Shown: positions 9,601 to 16,626 of the stretch, one piece after another
Numbering within the stretch: the first letter of the stretch is position 1
How the letters are laid out: the number at the start of each line of letters is the position of its first letter
NCBI RefSeq assembly: GCF_025466085.1
Contig: NZ_JANLOD010000028.1
Span: forward strand, 1-45,149
Direction: 5' to 3'
Length of the DNA: 45,149 nt
Origin: Pseudomonas sp. 14P_8.1_Bac3
Lineage (GTDB): Bacteria; Pseudomonadota; Gammaproteobacteria; Pseudomonadales; Pseudomonadaceae
Position numbers and translations under genes: made by a program
Notes under the pieces: generated by a model
The model's database searches: none
The model's input: only the letters and a program-made list of their open reading frames with translations
Told to the model about the DNA's origin: nothing

Positions 9601-10715
9601 AGCGCAGCTTGAACGACCTCGGTCCTGGCGATCTGGTCATCGTCAGCTATGGCCTGTTGCAACTCGACGCCGGGGCATTCGCTGAGCAGCACTGGACCAG
9701 CGTGGTACTGGACGAAGCCCAGGCCATCAAAAATGCCCAGACCAAACGCTCGCAGGCCGTCATGGCGTTGCAGGCCGACTTTCGCATGGTCGCCACCGGC
9801 ACCCCGCTGGAAAACCATCTCGGCGAGTTGTGGAACCTGTTCCGGTTTATCAACCCTGGTCTGCTCGGCAGTCAGGATAGCTTTGCCGCCCGCTTCGCGA
9901 CCCCCATCGAACAAGGTGACGTGGCAGCGCGCCGGGCACTCAAGGCATTGATCCAGCCCTTTATCCTCCGTCGACTGAAAAGTCAGGTACTCGCAGAACT
10001 GCCGGCCCGTACCGAAATTACCTACAAGGTGCCGTTATCGGAGGAAGAAGCGCACCAGTACGAAGCCCTGCGCCAGCAGGCAGTGGACAACTTGTCGCGA
10101 CTCGATCCACAGGCGGGCAAATCCATGCAAGTCCTGGCGGAAATCACCCGCCTGCGGCGCTTCTGCTGCCACCCTTCACTGGTCCTGCCTGGCTCGACGT
10201 TACAAAGCAGCAAGTTGCAGGCGTTCACCGAAATCGTCAGCGAATTGCTTGAAAACCGGCACAAGGCGCTGGTCTTCAGCCAATTCGTGGACCATCTGAG
10301 TATCGTTCGCGCCTGGCTCGACCAAGCAGGTATCGCCTATCAGTACCTTGATGGCGCGACACCCGTGAAAGAGCGACAGAGCCGGGTCAACGCCTTTCAG
10401 TCCGGGGTCGGCGACATCTTTCTGATCAGCCTCAAGGCAGGTGGCAGTGGGCTTAACCTGACGGCGGCGGACTATGTGATCCACCTCGACCCCTGGTGGA
10501 ACCCGGCCGTCGAAGATCAAGCCAGCGACCGCGCTCATCGAATGGGTCAACAACGGCCTGTGACGATCTACCGGCTGGTCACCGAAAACAGCATCGAAGA
10601 GCAGATCGTCGGCTTGCACGGGCGCAAACGCGATCTGGCCGACAGCCTGCTGGACGGTGGGGAAATCAGTGCAAAACTGGACGCTGATGCGCTGCTGGAG
10701 TTGCTCAAAGGCTAG
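6630..10715 (+). CDS. SNF2-family DEAD/DEAH-box ATPase, giant
   Basis: A 1361-residue cytoplasmic protein. The C-terminal third is a complete SNF2/RapA-type motor: ELRDYQHDGFVWLARL, Walker A DDMGLGKT (937-944), DEAQ box at 1028-1031, VATGTPLENHLGELWNLF, then helicase C with LVFSQFVDHLSIV, the LKAGGSGLNLTAA segment and the arginine motif DRAHRMGQ (about 1298-1305). Such motors translocate on duplex DNA and remodel bound protein. The first about 800 residues are not recognised. They begin with a possible winged-helix segment and continue with leucine-rich helical sequence that may form repeats. ATG 6630 is chosen because GAGG sits 6 bases upstream; the frame is open from 6570. The gene stands alone. 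Its role could be transcription recycling, repair or defence. Confidence 0.88.
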   Translation: MFPESTAPDHLPDHCMAVLYGLVTSFPGKGKMSLLKLVRSMGVNDSSGRLLDAETLSALLESLQREHWITLEERPEGRYFNVASERRNRVLLSLLDSPDLERWLHEIKDGLPLLSEWQTPSRSRILQDLWLNLLSGNLGGLAQSLRLATYLFFHHQSPAPHPVHSLTSDAEGLEVVARLDADIRLLLVEDHLNLINTQLGPAGHSYPLAQREMEARPNRMLGLELALQALWRGDWGNLEHIDVDELTLLQQTVHLMLRGHVSEALRGLRTWLTEIRRLTKKRKIDLPPVLNIFYCLALVAENDPLQRASLKQAIALGTKENYGEAYKELQGLLEQMAGDKPSLPSFLPSTLNGLDGLVRAIALYWQDAPQVRQDKWRITLQDYRDELARDEYLWLAAEFDALIAVQFGQPRLFAEVHQRAGLQPLVGLCQRQEAWEHALNALSQLRPGKAPATLKADEKNTRLAWSIELDAYWSRVEPREQKRNAKGQWSKGRAVAFKRLVEDVDLMDFLCEQDRQTIGAIQVSYHYGRPEYELAAVHALPRLVGHPAVYWQDAPDVRIDVHAGQAALHLQNHAEQIRLHLEPPGIVEAGETYTHKETPTRLVVYPINRELRKIIDIVGQGLSVPTSAKAQLIEAVSAIAPLLPIHSNIPELTGHLDREPADTRLYAHLLPLAEGVRLQLLVRPLADGSWFRPGHGAENLLSERDGKPLQVTRDLAGERHVLQQVLHSCPGLAYADSDGQEWQLDQPQHALQLLSELHALDGEQLHCIWPEGERMRIKARPGLPQLTLGLRQQGDWFVLQGNITLDDGKVLQLKELMELLKASPGRFLRLNERDWLALDESLRKRLDELAHLTDRVSDQGLRLSALTSPLLASLAQEVGQFDADANWQTHLEKLQSLRDYQPLVPGTLQAELRDYQHDGFVWLARLAQWGVGACLADDMGLGKTVQTLALLLQRASLGPQLVVAPTSVTLNWQAESVRFAPSLRLRLYQQQRSLNDLGPGDLVIVSYGLLQLDAGAFAEQHWTSVVLDEAQAIKNAQTKRSQAVMALQADFRMVATGTPLENHLGELWNLFRFINPGLLGSQDSFAARFATPIEQGDVAARRALKALIQPFILRRLKSQVLAELPARTEITYKVPLSEEEAHQYEALRQQAVDNLSRLDPQAGKSMQVLAEITRLRRFCCHPSLVLPGSTLQSSKLQAFTEIVSELLENRHKALVFSQFVDHLSIVRAWLDQAGIAYQYLDGATPVKERQSRVNAFQSGVGDIFLISLKAGGSGLNLTAADYVIHLDPWWNPAVEDQASDRAHRMGQQRPVTIYRLVTENSIEEQIVGLHGRKRDLADSLLDGGEISAKLDADALLELLKG

Positions 10716-10766
10716 AGGCGGTGCCGGCTGCCTGACGTTGCGCCAGGTCCCGGCACCTCGCAAAAA

Positions 10767-10786
10767 CCGGGCTTCACGGAGCCCGG
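10767..10786 (-). terminator. possible intrinsic terminator
   Basis: CCGGGCT (10767-10773) pairs with AGCCCGG (10780-10786) around a 6-base loop. Read on the minus strand the stem is followed by TTTTTG, so it suits transcripts arriving from tRNA-Gly. On the plus strand it lacks a U-tract but may still protect the 3' end of the SNF2 mRNA that stops at 10715. Confidence 0.5.
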
Positions 10787-10800
10787 ATATACGCAAGACC

Positions 10801-10826
10801 CGCAGGAGCCAGCTTGCTGGCGATGG
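10801..10826 (+). repeat. single REP element
   Basis: An imperfect REP palindrome (GGAGCCAGCTTGCTGGCGAT core) of the fluorescens-group type. Unlike the other copies in the window it has no inverted partner within 100 bases. It lies in the 204-base convergent gap between the SNF2 gene and tRNA-Gly, which otherwise holds only two hairpins. Confidence 0.75.
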
Positions 10827-10880
10827 TCGTTAACGATTACGCGACTGGCCTGAATGAACGTGGAGGTTTTTTTCAGGCAC

Positions 10881-10911
10881 AAAAAAAAGCCACTCGATTG
10901 AGTGGCTTTTT
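10881..10911 (-). terminator. intrinsic terminator of the tRNA-Gly transcript
   Basis: GCCACTC (10889-10895) and GAGTGGC (10900-10906) form a 7-bp stem with a GATT loop. It is flanked by eight A on the left and five T on the right, so it can work in both directions. Minus-strand reading gives a stem followed by eight U, directly after the tRNA 3' end. Confidence 0.85.
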
Positions 10912-10919
10912 CTTTAATT

Positions 10920-10995
<76 letters not shown>

Positions 10996-11057
10996 GTCTT
11001 GGTGTGGCGCATTCTATAGAATCCAGATGCCCCGTCAACCCTTTGATTCAAAAAAGC

Positions 11058-11618
11058 TTATTTCTTTTCCACGTCCGTCTTCAGATGCGGCCAGGCGGCC
11101 CGCAGGTATTGAACCATCGACCACAGCGTCAGGCCTGCGGAGATCAGCAGCAGCGCGTAACCGACCAAAACCCAGAAACTGAAGTCTGACGGATTCGCCA
11201 GCAGGATCACCAGCGCCAGCATCTGCGCGGCGGTTTTCCATTTGCCCAGGTTCGACACGGCGACGTGGGCACGTGCGCCGAGTTCGGCCATCCACTCGCG
11301 CAGTGCCGAGACGACAATCTCGCGCCCGATAATGACCGCAGCCGGCAATGTCAGCCACAAATTACCGTGTTCCTGCACCAGCAGGACCAGCGCCACGGCG
11401 ACCATCAGCTTGTCCGCCACCGGGTCGAGAAAAGCCCCGAATGGCGTGCTTTGCTCCAGACGCCGAGCCAGGTAACCGTCCAGCCAGTCGGTGGCGGCAG
11501 CAAACGCGAAAACCGACGCGGACGCCAGGTAGCTCCATTGATAAGGCAGGTAAAACAACAAAATGAAGATCGGGATGAGCAGGACGCGTAGAACGGTAAT
11601 CAGATTAGGGATATTCAT
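11058..11618 (-). CDS. pgsA: CDP-diacylglycerol-glycerol-3-phosphate phosphatidyltransferase
   Basis: A 186-residue integral membrane enzyme that makes phosphatidylglycerol phosphate from CDP-diacylglycerol and glycerol 3-phosphate, the committed step to phosphatidylglycerol and cardiolipin. It contains the CDP-alcohol phosphotransferase signature, with [10 protein letters not shown] followed by G and LDPVADK (about residues 45-73), and several hydrophobic helices. ATG 11618 is preferred over GTG 11624 because the protein then begins [11 protein letters not shown] as in relatives. It lies 33 bases downstream of uvrC on the same strand and is probably in the gacA-uvrC-pgsA operon. Confidence 0.95.
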   Translation of the reverse strand: MNIPNLITVLRVLLIPIFILLFYLPYQWSYLASASVFAFAAATDWLDGYLARRLEQSTPFGAFLDPVADKLMVAVALVLLVQEHGNLWLTLPAAVIIGREIVVSALREWMAELGARAHVAVSNLGKWKTAAQMLALVILLANPSDFSFWVLVGYALLLISAGLTLWSMVQYLRAAWPHLKTDVEKK

Positions 11619-11651
11619 CGGCACAACTGGCTACGAGGTGAGTTGGGCATT

Positions 11652-13475
11652 CTACTCGCTGTGCAGATTTGCATAAATCAACTCTGCGAGCTTTTTACTG
11701 ATCCCGGGTGCTTTGGCGATCTCTTCGATGCTGGCACGAGACAGCTCCTGCAATCCACCAAAATGTTTCAGCAGATCACGCCGGCGTGTCGGTCCGACGC
11801 CCGCGACGCCTTCCAGTGTAGACGTGCGGCGGGTTTTGCCACGACGGGCACGGTGTCCGGTAATAGCGAATCGGTGGGCTTCGTCACGGATCTGCTGGAT
11901 CAAATGCAGCGCCGGTGAATCACCGCGCAGGGTGAATTCGTGGGCGGCATCGTTAAGGTACAGGGTTTCGAAACCGGCCTTGCGCGTCGCGCCCTTGGCC
12001 ACGCCGAGCAGTATCAGGTCGGGCACCGCCAGTTCGTTGAGTACGTCACGGGCCATGGACAACTGACCTTTACCGCCGTCCACCAGCAGAATGTCCGGCA
12101 GCTTGCCCTCCCCGTCCTTCAGTTTGCTGAAGCGTCGGGTCAGCGCCTGGTGCATGGCGGCGTAGTCGTCGCCGGGCGTCACGCCCTCGATGTTGTAGCG
12201 GCGGTAGTCGGATTTGATCGGGCCTTCGGGACCGAACACCACACAGGACGCCACGGTCGCTTCGCCGCTGGAGTGGCTGATGTCGTAACACTCCAGGCGC
12301 TGCGGCGGCTCATCCAGTTTCAGCACATCGGCCAGCGCTTCAAAACGCGCGGCCACGTGTTGCCGGTTGGCCAGGCGCGCACCCAGAGCCTGTTCGGCGT
12401 TGGTCACGGCCAATTGCTGCCAGCGCGCGCGTGTCCCGCGAACACGGTGGCTGATGGACAGTTCGCGACCACGCAGTTCTTCGATCGCCGCGATCAGCGT
12501 CGGGAAATCTTCGTGAACCACGTTGACGATCAACTCGCTCGGCAAATCGCGTTCCGGGCTGGTGATGAAGTATTGGCCGAGAAACGCGGCCATGACCTCG
12601 GAAACATCCTCGTCGATACCCACTTGCGGGAAGAAGTTCTTGCTCCCCAGCACCCGGCCGCCGCGCACACTGATCAAGTGAACGCAGGCACCGCCCGGGT
12701 TGACGAACGCAGCAATCACATCAACATCACCGGAACCGCCTTCCATGCTTTGCTGATCCTGGACCCGGCGCAGCAATGAGATCTGGTCGCGCAGCTCGGC
12801 GGCACGTTCGAACTCCAGGTTGATCGCCGCCTCTTCCATGGCGGCAGACAACTCGTCGGTCAGCGCATTGCTACGCCCTTCCAGGAACATCACCGAGTGC
12901 CGCACGTCTTCGGCGTACACCTCGGGCTCCACCAGCCCCACACACGGCGCCTTGCAGCGTTTGATCTGGTATTGCAGGCACGGACGCGTGCGGTTCTTGT
13001 AGTAGCTGTCTTCACACTGTCGAACGAAAAAGGTTTTCTGCAGCAGGCTCAGGCTTTCGCGAATCGCACCGGCGCTGGGATAAGGGCCGAAGTATTTGCC
13101 CTTGGCCTTTTTCGCCCCACGATGAATGCTCAGTCGTGGAAACTGACCGTCCGAGAGAAAGACATACGGGTAGGATTTATCGTCGCGCAGCAGGATGTTG
13201 TAGGGCGGCCGCCATTCCTTGATCAGCGTCTGCTCAAGCAACAGGGCTTCGGTTTCGTTGGCCGTGATGGTCGTTTCGACCTGGGCGATACGCGCGACCA
13301 GCGCCGCGGTCTTTGGCGCGAGCCCGGACTTGCGGAAGTAGCTCGACAGCCGATTCTTGAGGTTCTTGGCCTTGCCGACGTAGAGTAGGCGCGCCTCGCT
13401 GTCGAACATGCGATAGACGCCGGGGCGTCCACTGACCGTCGACAGGAAAGCGCTTGGATCGAAGGTGTCAGTCAT
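11652..13475 (-). CDS. uvrC: excinuclease ABC subunit C
   Basis: A 607-residue UvrC, the dual-incision nuclease of nucleotide excision repair. The order is an N-terminal GIY-YIG nuclease ([20 protein letters not shown], about residues 19-38) for the 3' cut, a cysteine cluster around [13 protein letters not shown], a UVR motif near 200-235 that contacts UvrB, an RNase H-like nuclease ([21 protein letters not shown]) for the 5' cut, and C-terminal helix-hairpin-helix repeats ([25 protein letters not shown]). The start follows the gacA stop by 2 bases, so the two genes are almost certainly coupled, an arrangement known for gacA/uvrY and uvrC in gammaproteobacteria. Confidence 0.97.
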   Translation of the reverse strand: MTDTFDPSAFLSTVSGRPGVYRMFDSEARLLYVGKAKNLKNRLSSYFRKSGLAPKTAALVARIAQVETTITANETEALLLEQTLIKEWRPPYNILLRDDKSYPYVFLSDGQFPRLSIHRGAKKAKGKYFGPYPSAGAIRESLSLLQKTFFVRQCEDSYYKNRTRPCLQYQIKRCKAPCVGLVEPEVYAEDVRHSVMFLEGRSNALTDELSAAMEEAAINLEFERAAELRDQISLLRRVQDQQSMEGGSGDVDVIAAFVNPGGACVHLISVRGGRVLGSKNFFPQVGIDEDVSEVMAAFLGQYFITSPERDLPSELIVNVVHEDFPTLIAAIEELRGRELSISHRVRGTRARWQQLAVTNAEQALGARLANRQHVAARFEALADVLKLDEPPQRLECYDISHSSGEATVASCVVFGPEGPIKSDYRRYNIEGVTPGDDYAAMHQALTRRFSKLKDGEGKLPDILLVDGGKGQLSMARDVLNELAVPDLILLGVAKGATRKAGFETLYLNDAAHEFTLRGDSPALHLIQQIRDEAHRFAITGHRARRGKTRRTSTLEGVAGVGPTRRRDLLKHFGGLQELSRASIEEIAKAPGISKKLAELIYANLHSE

Positions 13476-13477
13476 GT

Positions 13478-14119
13478 TCAGAGGCTGGCATCCACCATGC
13501 CGTGACGAACCGCGAGCAGCGTCAATTCGACATCGCTGCTGATCGAAAGCTTTTCGAAAATTCGATAACGGTAGGTGTTAACGGTTTTGGGCGACAGGCA
13601 CAGCTTGTCGGAAATGATCTGGACTTTCTGGCAGCCGACAATCATCAGCGCGATCTGGATTTCCCGCTCCGACAGTACGTCGAACGGCGAATCGTTGGTC
13701 GGCTGGAAGGATTTGATCGCCAATTGCTGGGCGATCTGCGGGCTGATGTAGCGTTGCCCGGCAAACACCAGACGAATGGCCTGGACCATTTCAGGCAGCC
13801 CGGCGCCCTTGGTCAGGTAACCGGCGGCACCGGCCTGCAACAATCGGGTTGGAAACGGATCTTCTTCGCACACGGTGACCGCGACCACCTTGATGTCGGG
13901 GTGACTGCGCAACAATTTACGGGTGGCCTCAAGACCGCCGATACCGGGCATCTTGACGTCCATCAGAACCACATCGGGTTTCAACTCACGCGCCTTGAGC
14001 AGGGATTCTTCGCCAGACTCAGCCTGGCCGACCACTTGCAGGCCATCGATGTCAGCCAGCATTCGTGTAATGCCTGTACGAACGAGATCATGGTCATCGA
14101 CTACTAGCACCCTAATCAA
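13478..14119 (-). CDS. gacA: global response regulator GacA
   Basis: A 213-residue LuxR-type response regulator of the GacS/GacA system, which activates small RNAs of the RsmX/Y/Z type that titrate RsmA/E and so controls secondary metabolism, exoenzymes and biofilm. The receiver has [13 protein letters not shown] with phospho-acceptor Asp54 ([10 protein letters not shown]). The C-terminal helix-turn-helix has [11 protein letters not shown] and [13 protein letters not shown]. The start is TTG 14119, preceded by GAGGTG at proper spacing; the frame stays open upstream to 14200 but no better start is seen. A TTG start is known for Pseudomonas gacA and may limit its translation. It is followed at once by uvrC. 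Confidence 0.96.
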   Translation of the reverse strand: MIRVLVVDDHDLVRTGITRMLADIDGLQVVGQAESGEESLLKARELKPDVVLMDVKMPGIGGLEATRKLLRSHPDIKVVAVTVCEEDPFPTRLLQAGAAGYLTKGAGLPEMVQAIRLVFAGQRYISPQIAQQLAIKSFQPTNDSPFDVLSEREIQIALMIVGCQKVQIISDKLCLSPKTVNTYRYRIFEKLSISSDVELTLLAVRHGMVDASL

Positions 14120-14245
14120 GCAGACACCTCGCGATATGGTCTTATTGAGTTGTCGACACCTTAGCAAAAAGCGACTGGCAGACCTAGCGGCAAGCGTCAT
14201 ATAAAAAGTTTCAATACATCTTGAAAGGCTTGTCTTATGCGTGTT

Positions 14246-14710
14246 TCAGCGTTTCACGACCTCGACATCGAGCTGCATTCTCAGGAAACACTCGTCCGCG
14301 CCGACCACCTTCAGGCCCTTTCTTTCATATAAGGCTTTCGCCGGATTATTTTCAAATACTGTCAGCCGCAAGGCCGGGCGCCGCTCATTGCAAGCCATCG
14401 TCAATACCTGACCGATCGCCCAGGAACCAGCGCCCTGTCCGCGAAACGCCTCAAGGACGTGCAGTTCACGGATGTACAGCGCTCTCGCGTCCCGGCTCAG
14501 GCTCACATAACCCAGCCGCTCGTCATCGCGCACGATCAACCAGTTTTGCCGTCCCGCCCAGGCCCTATCGAAAGCCTCGTCCTGCCACAACAAGTCGTGC
14601 TGAATGTAATAGCGGAGCAATGACCGACAGGTCAGCTCGCGAGCAAAGTGGAGATCCTGCGCGGTTGCCGGGCGTAATTCGAATACGTCGGCGCTGGTCG
14701 ATATCGTCAT
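14246..14710 (-). CDS. GNAT-family N-acetyltransferase
   Basis: A 154-residue GCN5-related acetyltransferase. The acetyl-CoA binding motif A reads LHVLEAFRGQGAGSWAIGQV (about residues 83-102), with RGQGAG forming the pyrophosphate-binding loop, and motif B follows as LTVFENNPAKALYERKGLKV. Relatives acetylate small molecules or protein amino groups; the substrate is not predictable. ATG 14710 is chosen because the sequence before it (open to 14764) looks non-coding and lacks family similarity. The ribosome-binding site is weak (AAGACC). The gene is upstream of gacA on the same strand but separated by 126 bases, and divergent from the DAHP synthase leader. Confidence 0.85.
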   Translation of the reverse strand: MTISTSADVFELRPATAQDLHFARELTCRSLLRYYIQHDLLWQDEAFDRAWAGRQNWLIVRDDERLGYVSLSRDARALYIRELHVLEAFRGQGAGSWAIGQVLTMACNERRPALRLTVFENNPAKALYERKGLKVVGADECFLRMQLDVEVVKR

Positions 14711-14808
14711 GGCAGGTCTTGGCGCTTTTGAAGAGTTCGAAGTGTGGCACAACCTCCGATGCACTCAAGCGATAGATAACCCCTCCAGTCATTGATAGCA
14801 ATTTCTGA

Positions 14809-14838
14809 TTGAATCCGCGTACCGGCCTCTAGTAAGCT
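14809..14838 (+). promoter_or_regulatory. candidate promoter of the DAHP synthase leader
   Basis: TTGAAT (14809-14814) and TAAGCT (14833-14838), 18 bases apart, lie about 25 bases before the leader start codon. The -10 match is poor, so this is only a candidate sigma-70 promoter. Its position leaves a short 5' leader, as expected for attenuation. Confidence 0.3.
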
Positions 14839-14862
14839 CGGCGCATCCATCGGAGACAGACC

Positions 14863-14991
14863 ATGTCCAACGCCCTCTTACAGCTTCGTACCGCCAGCGC
14901 CTCGCGCTCGGTTGTGGCTGCCCGGGCGAACTGTGTTTGCGCTCCGGTCAGCTTTTATTTTGGGTATTGGTTTAGCCACTGGCGCGCCTGA
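14863..14991 (+). CDS. aromatic-rich leader peptide 1
   Basis: A 42-residue ORF with a good ribosome-binding site (GGAGA 6 bases upstream). Residues 31-40 are F-Y-F-G-Y-W-F-S-H-W: seven aromatic codons (3 Phe, 2 Tyr, 2 Trp) and one His in ten. The stop at 14989-14991 is 47 bases before a strong intrinsic terminator, and the DAHP synthase gene follows. This is the standard layout of a transcription attenuator in which ribosome stalling at codons for the pathway end products prevents terminator formation. The Gly34-Tyr35 codons (14961-14967, TGGGTAT) can pair with 14991-14997 (ATACCCA), so a stalled ribosome would free the downstream strand. The mixed Phe/Tyr/Trp content suggests general sensing of aromatic shortage. 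Confidence 0.8.
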   Translation: MSNALLQLRTASASRSVVAARANCVCAPVSFYFGYWFSHWRA

Positions 14992-15000
14992 TACCCACAC

Positions 15001-15024
15001 GGCGCCCACTTTAGACGGGTCGCC
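15001..15024 (+). promoter_or_regulatory. leader hairpin between leader peptide 1 and attenuator
   Basis: GGCGCCC (15001-15007) pairs with GGGTCGCC (15017-15024), giving 7 bp with one bulged T. It sits between the leader stop codon and the terminator and is a candidate for the pause or alternative structure of the attenuator. A complete antiterminator that sequesters the terminator 5' arm was not identified by eye. Confidence 0.45.
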
Positions 15025-15038
15025 ACCAGAGAATTCTC

Positions 15039-15077
15039 AACCCCCGGTCGGCCTCCCGACCGGGGGTTTTGTTTTTT
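15039..15077 (+). terminator. attenuator (intrinsic terminator) of DAHP synthase
   Basis: An 11-bp perfect GC-rich stem (15041-15051 with 15056-15066, CCTC loop) is followed by TTTTGTTTTTT. It is among the strongest intrinsic terminators in the window. It lies between an aromatic-rich leader ORF and the DAHP synthase gene with no other gene to terminate, so it is read as the regulated terminator of that gene. Confidence 0.85.
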
Positions 15078-15126
15078 CAGCCCCTACATTTTTAGCAACA
15101 CACCAGACAACTTGAGGATTCAGAAA

Positions 15127-15279
15127 ATGAACTACGCCACTTATTACCGTTACGACAGTTTTACCGCCTGGCGATTTAGCAGCCTCCGCTCGGGACAGCC
15201 TGCCGCCTCCGATCGGTCACCCACAGGTGGCAAGCACACCCACGCAGCCAATCCGGCCAATTGTCGAACACCCCAGTAG
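15127..15279 (+). CDS. Tyr-rich small ORF (leader peptide 2)
   Basis: A 50-residue ORF beginning MNYATYYRYDSFTAWRF: four Tyr, two Phe and one Trp in the first 17 codons, then a hydrophilic tail. GAGG lies 9 bases before the ATG. It lies after the attenuator and before the DAHP synthase gene, stopping 47 bases short of the synthase start. Its TAG overlaps the base of a hairpin that ends directly at the synthase ribosome-binding site. The aromatic cluster and position suggest a second regulatory leader acting on transcripts that escaped the first terminator, by translational coupling or a further attenuation step. It might instead be a small protein. Confidence 0.6.
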   Translation: MNYATYYRYDSFTAWRFSSLRSGQPAASDRSPTGGKHTHAANPANCRTPQ

Positions 15280-15313
15280 GGCCGAGCGCGCGGGAAGAAC
15301 CCGCTGCTCGCCC
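15279..15313 (+). promoter_or_regulatory. hairpin next to the DAHP synthase ribosome-binding site
   Basis: GGGC-C-GAGC (15279-15287) pairs with GCTCGCCC (15306-15313), and GCGGG (15290-15294) with CCCGC (15300-15304), around an AAGAA loop. There are 13 pairs with a bulge and a small internal loop. The hairpin ends where the synthase AGGA begins (15314). There is no U-tract, so it is not an intrinsic terminator. A ribosome ending leader ORF 2 at 15279 would touch its 5' arm. Confidence 0.45.
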
Positions 15314-15326
15314 AGGAAACCTGACT

Positions 15327-16400
15327 ATGAACTCGTCCGTCTCTGCTCTGCCGCTGTCCACCCTGAGCCCTGCCAACGAAGCGCTGACCTTGCGCCTGCC
15401 CAGCTCGTTGCAACTCAAGCAGCAACTGCCCCTCAGCAACGCCCTGACCCGGCAAGTCGCCGCCCATCGCGACGCGGTCCGTGCGATCCTCAACGGTGAA
15501 GACTCCCGTTTGCTGGTCATCGTCGGCCCCTGCTCGATTCACGATCCCCGCTCCGCCCTCGAATACGCCGGCCACCTCGCCCGCCTCGCCGCTGAAGTCA
15601 GCGATGAAATGCTCCTGGTGATGCGCGCCTATGTCGAAAAACCTCGTACCACAGTCGGCTGGAAAGGCCTGGCCTACGATCCGCACCTGGACGGCAGCGA
15701 TGACATGGCCGGCGGCCTGACGTTGTCTCGCGAACTGATGCGCGAAATGCTCCAGCTCGGCTTGCCGGTCGCCACCGAATTGCTGCAACCGATGGCCGCC
15801 GGCTACTTCGATGACCTGCTCAGCTGGGTCGCCATTGGCGCCCGGACCACCGAATCGCAGATTCACCGGGAAATGGCCAGCGGCCTGAGCATGCCGGTCG
15901 GCTTCAAGAACGGCACCGATGGTGGCGTCGGCGTGGCCAGTGACGCCATGCGCTCCGCCGCGCACCCGCATCGGCATTTCGGCGTCGACAGCCAGGGCCA
16001 TCCGGCGATCATTCAGACCCAGGGCAACGCAGACACCCACCTGGTCCTGCGCGGCGGTCATCGCGGCCCTAACTATGACCGCGACAGCGTTGCCCAAGTG
16101 AACATCGACCTGAACAAACTGAAGATCCCGGCGCGGATCATGGTCGATTGCAGCCACGCCAACAGCGGCAAAGACCCGCTGCGTCAACCGGCGGTGTTCA
16201 ACGATGTGCTTGAACAGCGCTTGCAGGGCGATCGAACGTTGATCGGGATGATGATCGAAAGTCATTTGTTCGAGGGTTGCCAGCCGTTGAGCCCCTCGCT
16301 CCAGTACGGCGTGTCGGTGACCGATGGTTGCCTTGGGTGGGAGGGGACGGAAGAGTTGTTGCGCCGGGCGGCGCAACGGTTGCGTTCCGCCCGCGGCTGA
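15327..16400 (+). CDS. aroF: class I DAHP synthase (3-deoxy-7-phosphoheptulonate synthase)
   Basis: A 357-residue class I (AroFGH-type) synthase that condenses phosphoenolpyruvate and erythrose 4-phosphate, the first step of the shikimate pathway. Family motifs are the metal-site Cys69 in VGPCSIHDPRSALEY, KPRTTVGWKG, GFKNGTDGG, LRGGHRGPNYD and IMVDCSHANSGKD. Length is normal for the family. ATG 15327 follows AGGAAA. The gene sits behind a two-ORF aromatic leader with an attenuator, so end-product control at the RNA level is expected in addition to allosteric feedback. Which amino acid inhibits the enzyme cannot be told from these motifs, so the letter in the gene symbol is tentative. Confidence 0.93.
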   Translation: MNSSVSALPLSTLSPANEALTLRLPSSLQLKQQLPLSNALTRQVAAHRDAVRAILNGEDSRLLVIVGPCSIHDPRSALEYAGHLARLAAEVSDEMLLVMRAYVEKPRTTVGWKGLAYDPHLDGSDDMAGGLTLSRELMREMLQLGLPVATELLQPMAAGYFDDLLSWVAIGARTTESQIHREMASGLSMPVGFKNGTDGGVGVASDAMRSAAHPHRHFGVDSQGHPAIIQTQGNADTHLVLRGGHRGPNYDRDSVAQVNIDLNKLKIPARIMVDCSHANSGKDPLRQPAVFNDVLEQRLQGDRTLIGMMIESHLFEGCQPLSPSLQYGVSVTDGCLGWEGTEELLRRAAQRLRSARG

Positions 16401-16416
16401 CGGGTAAAAGCCCTGC

Positions 16417-16453
16417 CGGCGGTAGTCCATCGCGACGTTGTGGGCTACCGCCG
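16417..16453 (+). other. 12-bp stem-loop downstream of DAHP synthase
   Basis: 16417-16428 pairs with 16442-16453 over 12 positions (one G-T) around a 13-base loop. No U-tract follows (ATTAAAAG), so it is not a standard intrinsic terminator. It may stabilise the mRNA 3' end or be a divergent repeat. The rest of the 226-base gap to the lipase shows nothing recognisable. Confidence 0.5.
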
Positions 16454-16626
16454 ATTAAAAGACGCTCGGACATTCCGAAACGGACCTCATCCAGATTCGA
16501 ATCTACACACAGTTTCTATTCCGTTTTCATCCGCGTACAGCGGCTTTTTCAGACATCGCGCAAACGTCCGAGTGCTTTAGAGTGAGGCCCGAGCACATCC
16601 ACGAACTTCTGCGAAAAGGTACGAAT

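Noticed and set aside
15150..16430. Long open frame on the minus strand opposite DAHP synthase
   Set aside because: It is antisense to a gene with clear family motifs, its translation resembles no protein, and high-GC codon bias commonly opens this frame.
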